From Pelagibius litoralis (GTDB lineage: Bacteria; Pseudomonadota; Alphaproteobacteria; Kiloniellales; Kiloniellaceae): 64,000 nucleotides of DNA. The stretch lies in assembly GCF_011683915.1 (NCBI RefSeq), contig NZ_JAAQPH010000003.1:186001-250000 (forward strand), written 5' to 3'. Below, piece by piece: positions 53,854 to 64,000 of this stretch. The notes beneath the pieces were generated by a model. That model ran no database searches. It had not been told where the DNA came from and saw only the letters and a program-made list of their open reading frames with translations. Made by a program: the position numbers and the translations under genes. Within the stretch, counting starts at the first letter, position 1. The number at the start of each line of letters is the position of its first letter.

Positions 53854-53893
53854 GACCAAACCTTACAACCCGAACTGGCTGACGAAGCGGTCA

Positions 53894-54445
53894 CTATTCG
53901 CTACGCTTCAACAGACTATCGATTGTCGCCGGTTCGGCGCTCAGTTCGAATGGCAGGCGGCCACTCGCAAGCTCAAAAGCGTCGCCTCGCCGTGCTTCAA
54001 CTACCTGGCCGGCGTACTCCGCCAACAAGACACATTTGAATTCGTCTTCCTGCGCGTGACGGGCAAGCACGTTGTTGAAGGCGCCGGAAGGAGAAAAACA
54101 GATGTAGTATCTGTCGTTGTACCAAGAGCGAAGAACCCATTCTCCTGAAGCCAGTTCTGTTCCCTCCGGTGACCAAAGAAACCAGCGACCGTCTTCTGCA
54201 AGAAACTCCACCTGGGTTCCCGGTCCATCCACCCATTTGTAGTAACCCAAGGCATCGGAACTGTCTTGGTACTCCCGATGCCGCTCAATGAAGGTCATCA
54301 CCGTCCTGCCCGCCAAGTGTGTCTGCGCTTCTTTCAGGGGCATAGCCTGGATCTCGGACATCGACGGCCCCAGCGCATTGATCTGAGGGCCGGCACAGGC
54401 CGTCAGGAACAGGCAGCCAGCAAAAACTGTCAGCAGTCGATTCAT
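53894..54445 (-). CDS. Predicted lipoprotein of unknown function
   Basis: The 183-residue protein has a lipoprotein signal: MNRLLTVFAGCLFLTACAGP with lipobox LTAC and Cys17. The ATG at 54445 has an RBS (ggagcgaag) six bases upstream; an earlier ATG at 54460 is less likely. The mature part has many aromatic residues (YYKWVDGPGTQVEFLAEDG, WSPEGTELASGEWVLRSWYN) that suggest a small beta-rich domain. No family is recognised. It is downstream of polA on the same strand with an 18-base gap, so it may share that transcript. Confidence 0.75.
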   Translation of the reverse strand: MNRLLTVFAGCLFLTACAGPQINALGPSMSEIQAMPLKEAQTHLAGRTVMTFIERHREYQDSSDALGYYKWVDGPGTQVEFLAEDGRWFLWSPEGTELASGEWVLRSWYNDRYYICFSPSGAFNNVLARHAQEDEFKCVLLAEYAGQVVEARRGDAFELASGRLPFELSAEPATIDSLLKRSE

Positions 54446-54463
54446 CTTCGCTCCAAACATCTT

Positions 54464-57238
<2,775 letters not shown>

Positions 57239-57330
57239 GTCCCGGAGAATGCCGGAGCGCCCGGGCTAAGTCGAGCACCCAAAGGCCCCTGTCGGCCAGG
57301 TCAGCTGACAGATCCTGACTATTATCCTGA

Positions 57331-57501
57331 CTATTCTGCGGCGCTGCCCTGCTTCAGGACGAAACGCTTGCCGCAGTAGGGGCAGTCGATCTGGCCCTTG
57401 CCCTCCATGTTCAGGAAAACCCGTGGATGGCCGAGCCCGCCCTTCCCGCCGTCGCAGGCGATCTGCTCGCGATCCACGGTAACGATTTCTGCCGGCTCCA
57501 T
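57331..57501 (-). CDS. Small zinc-finger domain-containing protein (56 aa, zf-CHCC-like)
   Basis: A complete 56-codon frame reads MEPAEIVTVDREQIACDGGK, then GGLGHPRVFLNMEGKGQIDC and PYCGKRFVLKQGSAAE. The C..H..CxxC ligand set (Cys16, His25, Cys40, Cys43) is that of the zf-CHCC / NDUFS6-like family, a short zinc protein seen across alphaproteobacteria. Its molecular role in bacteria is unclear; the eukaryotic relative is a complex I subunit. An RBS-like stretch (ggagaacaagc) precedes the ATG. It is on the same strand as polA and the PaaK-like gene. Confidence 0.88.
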   Translation of the reverse strand: MEPAEIVTVDREQIACDGGKGGLGHPRVFLNMEGKGQIDCPYCGKRFVLKQGSAAE

Positions 57502-57590
57502 GCTTGTTCTCCAAAAGGGCCCTGACGGGAAGGACGGTAATGGCGCGATGATAGCGCGCTGCCGCAGCTAATCAATCCCTGAAGGGCATC

Positions 57591-58994
57591 CTAATCCGCG
57601 ACTTCCGAGCGGAAATCCTCGAACTTGCCGCTGGGACCGCGCGGGATCTCCTGGTGATAGGTGATGCGCGTCGAAAAGTTGTGGCCAGTACACTGATGAA
57701 AGCGCGCCTGCACAAGCTTCTCTTCCGCTTCGGCAAAGGGATGTCCGGTCACCAACCGGATCTCGATGTCATCGAGGGCATGCTGGATAATCTGCATCTG
57801 GCGAATGTCCAGCACCCCATCCTCCCAGATCTCGATGGTCCGCGGTCGGCTTCTGCGCCCGTCGGGATAGACCAGCACGTTGCGCACCCGCCCGAGGATG
57901 CGGTTCAGCACCGGCAGGCCCCGCCCGCAGGGACATAGGGCGCCGGCTTCCGCCAGGTCGCCGACGGCGTAGCGCAGCATCGGCATGGCGAAGTTGTGCA
58001 GGGATGTCACCACCACATGGCCCACCTCGCCCGGCACGCAGGCCCGGCCTTGCTCGTCGAGGACTTCCAGCAGCGCCGATTCCGCCTGCACGTGATAGGC
58101 ACCCTGTTCCGGGCACTGAAAGGCCAAGTATCCGTTTTCCTGAGTGCTGTAGAGATCGGCGATCTCCAAATCCAAGACGTCCCGGCAAAGCCCTCGGATT
58201 TCCGGATTCAACGCCTCTGACAACGTGCGCACCTGAAGCAGGCCGGGAATACGTATCCTCTCTCTTTTGCAATGAATCAGCAGTTCCTGCAGGGCGGAGG
58301 GATAGGTCAGCAGATAAGCGGGTTGCTGGCGCAGCAGCCACTCAACTTGATCATTCGTTCTCGTACTGACCGTCAACATGGCGCTGGGGCCGGTCGCGAA
58401 GATGTCCTTGGTCGAGCGCCCCCAGTGGCGCGAGAGCGCACCGGCCGGATAGTCCGCGACGCCGCTGGGAAAGGATCGGACCGCCGCCAGCTTCCCCTGA
58501 AAGTCGCGGCGATGCCAGATGTGCTCCCGCAGCGTCATCGCATCCCAGAAAAACTGCACCAGCCGGGTGCCCTTGGCCTTCACCGGCCGGCCCGTCGAGC
58601 CGCTGCTCGAAATGTCGTAGGTCTTGCCGTGGCGCTCGGGAATCTGGGTGCTGAGCAGCCTGTCACCGGCTTCCTGCAGGTCCGCGCGGGTGAGGATCGG
58701 GATCGCGGACCAGACATCTTCGGTCAGGGTCTGGCCGGGGACGAAACCCGCCTGCGCCAGCCGGTCGCGGTAGAAAGGCACCGTACGATAGGCATGCACC
58801 AGCAGGGCATTGGCCTGGCGCAGCTGCTGCGCCCGCATATCCTCAGGCGCCCACCACTGGCTCTCGTCGAGCTGTTGAAGCAGGGCGCCCATCAAGGCGA
58901 CTTCCGGCGCCGGCAGCGCCGGCCAGGCAACCGTGCTGTGGGCGCTGGGCAGGGGCCGGTAAACCGGCGGCGCAGTCGGCGAAGACACAGTCAT
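57591..58994 (-). CDS. CapK/PaaK-type adenylate-forming enzyme
   Basis: The 467-residue protein belongs to the ANL-like CapK/phenylacetate-CoA ligase group: YDISSSGSTGRPVKAKGT is the P-loop-type ATP motif, VRTLSEALNPEIRGLCRDV and DLYSTQENGYLAFQCPE line the acyl site, and GEVGHVVVTSLHNFAMPMLR and YAVGDLAEAG follow. The C-terminal lysine-bearing segment is SGKFEDFRSEVAD. These enzymes activate an aryl or acyl carboxylate, sometimes in capsule or polysaccharide decoration. A start at 58994 (ggggg ahead) is preferred to that at 59021. It diverges from the acyltransferase gene, with a 233-base gap. Confidence 0.85.
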   Translation of the reverse strand: MTVSSPTAPPVYRPLPSAHSTVAWPALPAPEVALMGALLQQLDESQWWAPEDMRAQQLRQANALLVHAYRTVPFYRDRLAQAGFVPGQTLTEDVWSAIPILTRADLQEAGDRLLSTQIPERHGKTYDISSSGSTGRPVKAKGTRLVQFFWDAMTLREHIWHRRDFQGKLAAVRSFPSGVADYPAGALSRHWGRSTKDIFATGPSAMLTVSTRTNDQVEWLLRQQPAYLLTYPSALQELLIHCKRERIRIPGLLQVRTLSEALNPEIRGLCRDVLDLEIADLYSTQENGYLAFQCPEQGAYHVQAESALLEVLDEQGRACVPGEVGHVVVTSLHNFAMPMLRYAVGDLAEAGALCPCGRGLPVLNRILGRVRNVLVYPDGRRSRPRTIEIWEDGVLDIRQMQIIQHALDDIEIRLVTGHPFAEAEEKLVQARFHQCTGHNFSTRITYHQEIPRGPSGKFEDFRSEVAD

Positions 58995-59227
58995 ACCCCC
59001 GGATAGCAGAAGTCCCGTCATCGGGTAAACCTTTTGCTTAGGAAAGAGTCCGGCCCGACTGCACCATTGGGATGGCAGCGAATCCCCCGTAGGGTCTAGA
59101 GTTGCTGGGAATCTGGAAACTACGGTCCCGCAGGCTCGCCGGAGAGGTTAAGATGGGCCGACAGTTGGGAAACCCGGTCCGGATCCTGCTGTGGAGATTG
59201 TTTTGAGAGTATTAGCGAGTGACCGCA

Positions 59228-59908
59228 ATGCCCGGCACCGATAAGCAGTCGTCACGTAAAGTCATACTGTTCGGCGCAGGCGCGCTGGCGCGTCTCGCAT
59301 ACTACTGCCTGTCGGAGGATAGCCCGCGCCAGGTCGCCGCTTTTGCGGTCGACGAGGCGATGATGAAGACAGACCGTATGCTTGGCCTGCCCGTGGTTCC
59401 CTTTGAATCGCTGAGCGATCAGTTTCCGGCCGAGAGCCACGATCTGCTGATCGCCGTCGGACCGCACGATATGAACCGGCCAAGAGCCGACCGCTTCACC
59501 GAGGGCAAAGCGATGGGCTACCGCTTTGCCAACTATATCGCGAGCAGAGCGCTGTTGTGGCCGGACCTGGATATCGGCGAGGGGTGTATGATCTTCGAGA
59601 ACACGGTGGTAGAACCCTTTACAAGTATCGGATCCAACGTTGTGCTGCGCGCCGGCGTCCACGTCTCCCATGACGGGCGTATCGGCGATCATTGCTTTCT
59701 GGCCCCACGCGTAGCCATCGCCGGCGGATGCACTATCGAGTCGCATTGTTTTCTAGGAATCAACGCCACGCTGCGCGATGGCGTTACCCTCGCAAAGCGC
59801 TGCATGCTGGCGGCCGGCGCCGTGGCAACCCGCTCCACCGAACCCGGCGGTCTCTATGTGGGAGTCCCGGCCAAGCGCAGCACCGATTCCAGCAACATGA
59901 AACTATAG
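59228..59908 (+). CDS. NeuD-like left-handed beta-helix acyltransferase
   Basis: The 226-residue protein begins with a Rossmann-like KVILFGAGALARLAYYCLSE that binds the UDP-sugar in PglD/NeuD-family enzymes. It is followed by the hexapeptide-repeat helix: IGEGCMIFENTVVEPFTSIG, VVLRAGVHVSHDGRIGDHCF and VAIAGGCTIESHCFLGINAT. His in VSHDGRIGDH is likely the catalytic base. These enzymes acetylate or acylate amino sugars in glycan synthesis. A GTG at 59219 is an alternative start. The region seems less GC-rich than the surrounding backbone. It converges with the glycosyltransferase gene. Confidence 0.85.
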   Translation: MPGTDKQSSRKVILFGAGALARLAYYCLSEDSPRQVAAFAVDEAMMKTDRMLGLPVVPFESLSDQFPAESHDLLIAVGPHDMNRPRADRFTEGKAMGYRFANYIASRALLWPDLDIGEGCMIFENTVVEPFTSIGSNVVLRAGVHVSHDGRIGDHCFLAPRVAIAGGCTIESHCFLGINATLRDGVTLAKRCMLAAGAVATRSTEPGGLYVGVPAKRSTDSSNMKL

Positions 59909-59920
59909 ACAGCAGAGCCC

Positions 59921-61171
59921 TTACGAGACCCTGCGCATGACGGTGACGATATCGTCGGCCAATTTGGAGACCGAGAAATCCGCCAGGACCCTTTGGCGGG
60001 CTGATGAGGCGATCGCCTGCGAAGCTTCCAACCCTTCTTTGAAATGGCCGCTCAACACGCTCGGATCATATTCATCCATGAAGAGGATTTCGCGCCCCTC
60101 GGCGAATGTCTCCGCGATATGCGCAGACCTGTCCGAGATGACGCAACAGCCGAATGCCATGGCATTGCGCACCCGCTCACTAACCAGCGAGACGTACGTC
60201 GGGTTCACGTTGATGACATATTTCGAGCCAAGATAAAGCTCGCCGGCGCGTATGACATCGACCTTGCCAATGAGCTCAATATTGGGCCGCTTCTGTAACT
60301 GGGGAATCCTGTCGCGCATGGCCTCAGGTATGGTCACGACGATGCGCAAATCGCGATCCAAGCGGGCCAGATTCTCCACCACACGAAGACGCCGCAGTGT
60401 CCGTACCTTGAAATCGACACTGGACAACACCTGCAGAATTTCCTTGTCACCACCCTCAAGCGGAAAGCTGGCCACAAAGCGTCGGCCTGTATGCCGCTGG
60501 ATCGCCTGCAGAAAGATCTCCATGATCGATCGGTCGCGGTCGGCCACCCCGGCTGCCACGGATTCGTCGATAACCTGCATCATCGGGTTGCCGCGATCCG
60601 CATAGCGTTGCCGCAAGTCTTCTACGCTCGGCGCAATCGCTTTGAAACTGCATGGCATGAAGATGTCGATGGGACGCTGCGCCAATGGCGGCACAGCAGC
60701 TTCGTCGGGAACCGGCATGGTGACCGAAGGCGTAACCCCATGAAAATGAGCGAGCGCCGGATTGAGGAATTGAGCCTCCGGCTTAAATTCCATGGTCGGC
60801 GTCAGAAAGTGCGTTGTCCGGGAGGCACCTTCGATCCGACGCCACATGAACTGTGCGAAAGGATGATCGGCAAGGCGGGCAAAGACCGGACGATCGAGTG
60901 CCTCGAAGAGACTTACACGCTCACTGCGGGTTTCATCGGCATGTGTAAGCCCGAAATCATAGAAAAAATGACCCGCATAGATAGCCGTGGCCGGGTCGAG
61001 GGCACAGCGCAGGAGTTCACGCTGGAAGTCGCGCCCGTTGCTGTCAATGACCACAACCTCCAGACCGCACGCTTTGAAAGCCGCCCCCAGATCGGCCGCG
61101 AAAAGCGGCAGCATGTTATTGTTGTAATCCCCTTTCGGTGCGATGACAGCTACTCGATGAAAACCCGGCAT
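59921..61171 (-). CDS. Glycosyltransferase-like protein (CgeB-like)
   Basis: The 416-residue protein starts with a Rossmann-type strand (VAVIAPKGDYNNNMLPLFA) and an N-terminal domain containing GHFFYDFGLTHADE. The C-terminal domain has IELIGKVDVIRAGELYLGSK, VINVNPTYVSLVSERVRNAM and AFGCCVISDRSAHIAETFAE, the nucleotide-sugar-binding end of GT-B glycosyltransferases related to CgeB. The acceptor is unknown. It is on the minus strand 60 bases beyond the aminotransferase stop, so the two are probably cotranscribed, and it converges with the NeuD-like gene. Composition is slightly more AT-rich than the trp or add regions. Confidence 0.75.
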   Translation of the reverse strand: MPGFHRVAVIAPKGDYNNNMLPLFAADLGAAFKACGLEVVVIDSNGRDFQRELLRCALDPATAIYAGHFFYDFGLTHADETRSERVSLFEALDRPVFARLADHPFAQFMWRRIEGASRTTHFLTPTMEFKPEAQFLNPALAHFHGVTPSVTMPVPDEAAVPPLAQRPIDIFMPCSFKAIAPSVEDLRQRYADRGNPMMQVIDESVAAGVADRDRSIMEIFLQAIQRHTGRRFVASFPLEGGDKEILQVLSSVDFKVRTLRRLRVVENLARLDRDLRIVVTIPEAMRDRIPQLQKRPNIELIGKVDVIRAGELYLGSKYVINVNPTYVSLVSERVRNAMAFGCCVISDRSAHIAETFAEGREILFMDEYDPSVLSGHFKEGLEASQAIASSARQRVLADFSVSKLADDIVTVMRRVS

Positions 61172-61231
61172 CAGGGGAGATCCTTTGGGAAACTTTGGGA
61201 TAGAACAGCCTGGAACCGCAGGCGCTGCCTG

Positions 61232-62392
61232 TCATTCAGCCCGTTGCACAACGACGCTGCGTAAGGCTTCGACGATTTCAACGATGTCGGCGCACGACAT
61301 TTCCGGATGATAAGGCAGGGCCAGGCTGCGGCGCGCAAGATCTTCGGTGACCGGCAGCGGCCCACGGGGATAGCCGGTGTAAGCTGCCTGAGCATGGCAT
61401 CCTTGCCCCCACCATTGCCGCGCCTCGATCCCTTTCGCTCGCAACTGTTCCACCACCGCCAAAGCTTGCGGCGTGTCCAACTGCAACGTACAGCCGGTGT
61501 TGACGTCACAACGTGAAAAACAGAGCGAGAGGACGGCACCCAGACCAAGCTTCGCGAAGACCTTGCGGTAGACTTCAGCCGAGGCGGTGAAAGCCGCCCT
61601 GGTTTCGGGCCAAACATCAAGCGATGCCAGCCCGACCGCCGCTGCATACTCGCTGAGTTTGGCATTCTGCCCAGGCCAGACCGCTTCGTGATGGCGGTCG
61701 AACCCGAAATTCGACCGCCGTCTGATGTTTTCCGCCTGGGCCGCCGACTCCGCCAGGACGAGCCCGCCTTCACCGACACCCAGAGGTTTGGTTGCATGCA
61801 GGCTGACCACCGCCGGCGCATTCGCCTTCGTCACGCTGTCGAAGCCGGCCGCAGCGTCAAGCACGACCGGGATATCGTGCTTCGCACGGAAAGCGGCCCA
61901 GGCCGCAGCATCGACCCGGTCGCCGAAAGGCGCCACGGGCATCACCGCGGCAACCGGGCCCGGCGCCGACGGCAAGGCACTGTCTACCAAGTCGGGCGTC
62001 AACTGCCAGCTTTCCTGCTCGACATCCAGAAACCAGGGAATCAGGCCTGCCTGTACCACAGCGGCCGCACTGGCAATAAAAGTCCAACTCGGCAGCGCGC
62101 AGAAGGTACCTGCTTCATAGCCACCGGGGCTTGCTGCATAGCTCTGCAACAGAAGCGTCAGACCAGCCGTACAGTTCGCGACCGTGACAATGCGTGAAGG
62201 ATCCACGGCGTACTGCGCCGCCAGCCTGGCTTCGAACTGCAGCGCCAAAGGACCAAAATTCGTATACCAGCGGTTACGGTCGATCTCCTGCAGATAGGGC
62301 AGCAGGGCCGATGCCGCCGGCAGGCTCGGTCGGTAACTTCGGTGAGTGAATCCGCCGACAGGCGTAGTGCTCATGACTTTCATACTCGGCAT
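61232..62392 (-). CDS. DegT/DnrJ/EryC1/StrS-family sugar aminotransferase
   Basis: The 386-residue protein shows the family pattern: RWYTNFGPLALQFEARLA near the N-terminus, TVANCTAGLTLLLQSYA, the PLP aspartate in VVLDAAAGFDSV, and the Schiff-base lysine in SLHATKPLGVGEGGLVLAE. The usual substrates are nucleotide-linked keto-sugars, producing amino sugars for surface glycans. The NeuD-like enzyme next door would acylate such an amine. ATGs at 62392, 62383 and 62374 are all possible starts; I take the first. It heads a minus-strand pair with the glycosyltransferase. Confidence 0.85.
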   Translation of the reverse strand: MPSMKVMSTTPVGGFTHRSYRPSLPAASALLPYLQEIDRNRWYTNFGPLALQFEARLAAQYAVDPSRIVTVANCTAGLTLLLQSYAASPGGYEAGTFCALPSWTFIASAAAVVQAGLIPWFLDVEQESWQLTPDLVDSALPSAPGPVAAVMPVAPFGDRVDAAAWAAFRAKHDIPVVLDAAAGFDSVTKANAPAVVSLHATKPLGVGEGGLVLAESAAQAENIRRRSNFGFDRHHEAVWPGQNAKLSEYAAAVGLASLDVWPETRAAFTASAEVYRKVFAKLGLGAVLSLCFSRCDVNTGCTLQLDTPQALAVVEQLRAKGIEARQWWGQGCHAQAAYTGYPRGPLPVTEDLARRSLALPYHPEMSCADIVEIVEALRSVVVQRAE

Positions 62393-62565
62393 ATCCAGGC
62401 CACGTCGATCCGAAACAAATGCGGACAATATCAGACAGTCGGCATTAAATAATCCAAAACAAGCGTTTGTGTTGACCTCTGAGGCCCTTTGTTGACCCTG
62501 CATAGGGGGCGGTGCTACCCATGGCTGGCGCCTCTCCGCCGCCGGCACCCCGAAGAAAGGCAAGC

Positions 62566-63618
62566 ATGAACAGCGAATCCCCCAGAGCTGGAGCCGTGGC
62601 ACGACCCGATGGCGCGGCAGGCGGCCTTTCCGCCGCCGGCGCGATGCCCGACCAAGCGGTTTCCGTCAAAGGACTGACCAAAACCTATAAGGCCGCCGGC
62701 AAGGCCCCCGCAAAGCTGGCCCTCAGCAGCGTCGATCTCGATATTCCCCGCGGCTCGCTGTTCGGCCTGCTGGGCCCCAACGGCGCCGGCAAATCGACCC
62801 TCATCAACATCCTGGCCGGACTGGTGAACAAGACCGCCGGCAGCGCCACTGTCTGGGGCTACGACATCGACAAGGAGGCGCGCCAGGCGCGCGCCGCCAT
62901 CGGGGTGGTGCCGCAGGAACTGAACGTCGATCCTTTCTTCACGCCCCGCGAGTTGCTGGAGCTTCAGGCCGGACTTTACGGCGTGCCGCCGGCCGAGCGC
63001 ATCAGCGACCAGATCCTGGCCGCCATGGGCCTGGCGGACAAAGCCGAAGCCTATGCCCGCACCCTTTCCGGCGGCATGCGCCGCCGCCTGATGGTGGCCA
63101 AGGCCATGGTGCACCAACCCCCCGTTCTGGTGCTGGACGAGCCCACCGCCGGCGTGGATATCGAACTGCGCCAGCAGCTCTGGGCCAATGTACGCGAGCT
63201 GAACCGCGCCGGCACCACGGTGCTGCTGACCACCCACTATCTGGAAGAAGCCGAAGAACTCTGCGACCGCATCGCCATCATCAACCACGGCAAGGTGATT
63301 GCCTGCGACCGCACCGAAAGCCTGCTGGCGCGCCTCGACAACAAGGCGCTGACGCTGATCTTCGACCGCGACCTGCCGGACATCCCGCCGGCGCTGGCGC
63401 CCTTCAGCCCGGAACAGACCGCCGCCCGGCGTCTGCTGTTCCGCTATCACGCCAGCGACAGCCCGGTGCCGCAGATCCTGGATGCGGTCTGCGGGGCCGG
63501 CCTTTCGGTGATCGACATGTCGACCGAGGAAACCGACCTGGAAGACATCTTCCTGCAGCTCACCCGCGGCGCCCATGACGGGGACACCCATGATGGGAAC
63601 AGCGGGACAGCGGCCTGA
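62566..63618 (+). CDS. ABC transporter ATP-binding protein
   Basis: The 350-residue protein has a Gly/Ala-rich leader (about 1-30), Walker A GLLGPNGAGKSTLINILAGL, Q-loop GVVPQELNVDPFFTPRELL, signature LSGGMRRRLMVAKAM, Walker B VLVLDEPTAGVD and the switch histidine LLTTHYLEEAEELCDR. This pattern fits the drug/lipid or lipopolysaccharide-type export ATPases (ABC-2 class). The membrane partner would lie outside the window. The ATG at 62566 has an RBS (gaaagg); an earlier ATG at 62512 is weaker. Its end runs close to a lipoprotein hydrolase gene. Confidence 0.9.
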   Translation: MNSESPRAGAVARPDGAAGGLSAAGAMPDQAVSVKGLTKTYKAAGKAPAKLALSSVDLDIPRGSLFGLLGPNGAGKSTLINILAGLVNKTAGSATVWGYDIDKEARQARAAIGVVPQELNVDPFFTPRELLELQAGLYGVPPAERISDQILAAMGLADKAEAYARTLSGGMRRRLMVAKAMVHQPPVLVLDEPTAGVDIELRQQLWANVRELNRAGTTVLLTTHYLEEAEELCDRIAIINHGKVIACDRTESLLARLDNKALTLIFDRDLPDIPPALAPFSPEQTAARRLLFRYHASDSPVPQILDAVCGAGLSVIDMSTEETDLEDIFLQLTRGAHDGDTHDGNSGTAA

Positions 63619-63631
63619 CGACGCGGCGGCC

Positions 63632-64000
63632 ATGACCCGATCCCGGCCAACCCGCCTCCTCTTGTGCTGTCTGTTGCTTGCACTCGGTGCCTGTGCGCCA
63701 CGGCTGGCGCCTCCCGGCCCTGGTTTGCAAAACCCGGAAAGCCCTGTCGCGCAGATCTCCGGGGACCGTTTCGTCACCGCCGACGGCCTGACCCTGCCGC
63801 TGCGTTCCTGGGAACCGCCGGCGGACAAGGCGCCCCACGGGGTGATCCTGGCCCTGCACGGCTTCAACGACTACTCGGAGGCCTTCTCCCTGCCCGGACC
63901 GGCCCTGGCACAGGCCGGCCTGCTGGTCTACGCCTACGACCAGCGCGGCTTCGGCACGGCGCCCCATACCGGGCTCTGGGCCGGGATCGACCGCCTGACC
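63632..64000 (+). CDS. Lipoprotein alpha/beta hydrolase (5' part, truncated by window end)
   Basis: The visible 123 residues start MTRSRPTRLLLCCLLLALGA with a lipobox LGAC (Cys21), then a proline-rich spacer. GVILALHGFNDYSEAF carries the HG oxyanion motif of alpha/beta hydrolases, and LLVYAYDQRGFGTAPHTG is the strand before the nucleophile elbow; the elbow itself lies beyond the window. The pattern resembles monoacylglycerol lipase/lysophospholipase family members anchored to the outer or inner membrane. In-frame ATGs at 63590 and 63593 are alternative starts; 63632 gives a proper signal peptide. It follows the ABC ATPase by 13 bases. Confidence 0.85.
   Translation, partial: MTRSRPTRLLLCCLLLALGACAPRLAPPGPGLQNPESPVAQISGDRFVTADGLTLPLRSWEPPADKAPHGVILALHGFNDYSEAFSLPGPALAQAGLLVYAYDQRGFGTAPHTGLWAGIDRLT

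Noticed and set aside
59022-59227. Regulatory sites in the divergent CapK/NeuD gap
   Set aside because: No clear dyad or promoter pair could be identified by eye, although promoters must exist here.

Overview
The window is chromosomal DNA of a GC-rich alphaproteobacterium, probably in or near Rhodospirillales. This is inferred from gene content and order: tsaE-amgK-murU-addB-addA-trxA, chvI-chvG-hprK-rapZ-EIIA-HPr-EI-ahcY, a DivL-type pseudo-histidine kinase next to ahcY, trpF-trpB-trpA-accD-folC, and a PAS_5-type regulator. Coding density is high and most genes are housekeeping. I see no rRNA, tRNA, CRISPR array, insertion sequence or prophage.

Layout. 1-1.5 kb: end of an ornithine cyclodeaminase-family gene and an FAD amino-acid oxidase. 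1.6-11.2 kb: pyrF, then four tandem paralogous integral membrane proteins, then trpF, trpB, trpA, accD and folC, all on the + strand. 11.3-16.9 kb: a LysR regulator diverging from a TRAP transporter (dctP, dctQ, dctM) followed by an N-acyl-D-amino-acid deacylase, which looks like one uptake-and-hydrolysis unit. 17-27 kb (minus strand): a cysteine-cluster protein, then tsaE-amgK-murU-addB-addA-trxA ending at a clear intrinsic terminator. 27.1-28.2 kb: a ferredoxin/flavodoxin-NADP+ reductase. 28.2-39.1 kb (minus strand): divL, ahcY, the regulatory PTS (EI, HPr, EIIA), a single reading frame that fuses HPr kinase to RapZ, and the ChvG/ChvI two-component system. 39.8-41.6 kb: a PAS protein and a serine hydrolase. 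41.6-44.5 kb: the phage-shock locus, with pspF diverging from a sigma-54 promoter that drives a 46-codon small ORF, pspA, pspB and pspC. 44.5-50 kb: patatin-like lipase, a bicarbonate transporter with its PII-like partner (sbtA, sbtB) separated by a 29-bp tandem repeat, a HugZ-like protein and pckA. 50-54.5 kb: TetR and SDR genes with a near-ideal operator, a secreted protein, and a merF, GDCCVxC metallochaperone and class V aminotransferase group. 54.5-57.5 kb: polA and a 56-aa zinc-finger protein. 57.6-62.4 kb: a surface-glycan-like cassette (CapK/PaaK-type adenylating enzyme, NeuD-like acyltransferase, CgeB-like glycosyltransferase, DegT aminotransferase). 62.6-64 kb: an ABC ATPase and a truncated lipoprotein alpha/beta hydrolase.

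The points I consider most worth following are the four-paralogue membrane array, the HprK-RapZ fusion, the small ORF heading the psp operon, the 29-bp repeat inside sbtAB, the MerF that lacks its second cysteine pair, and the SDR whose catalytic lysine is replaced by asparagine. All functional calls come from reading motifs by eye; no database search was run.
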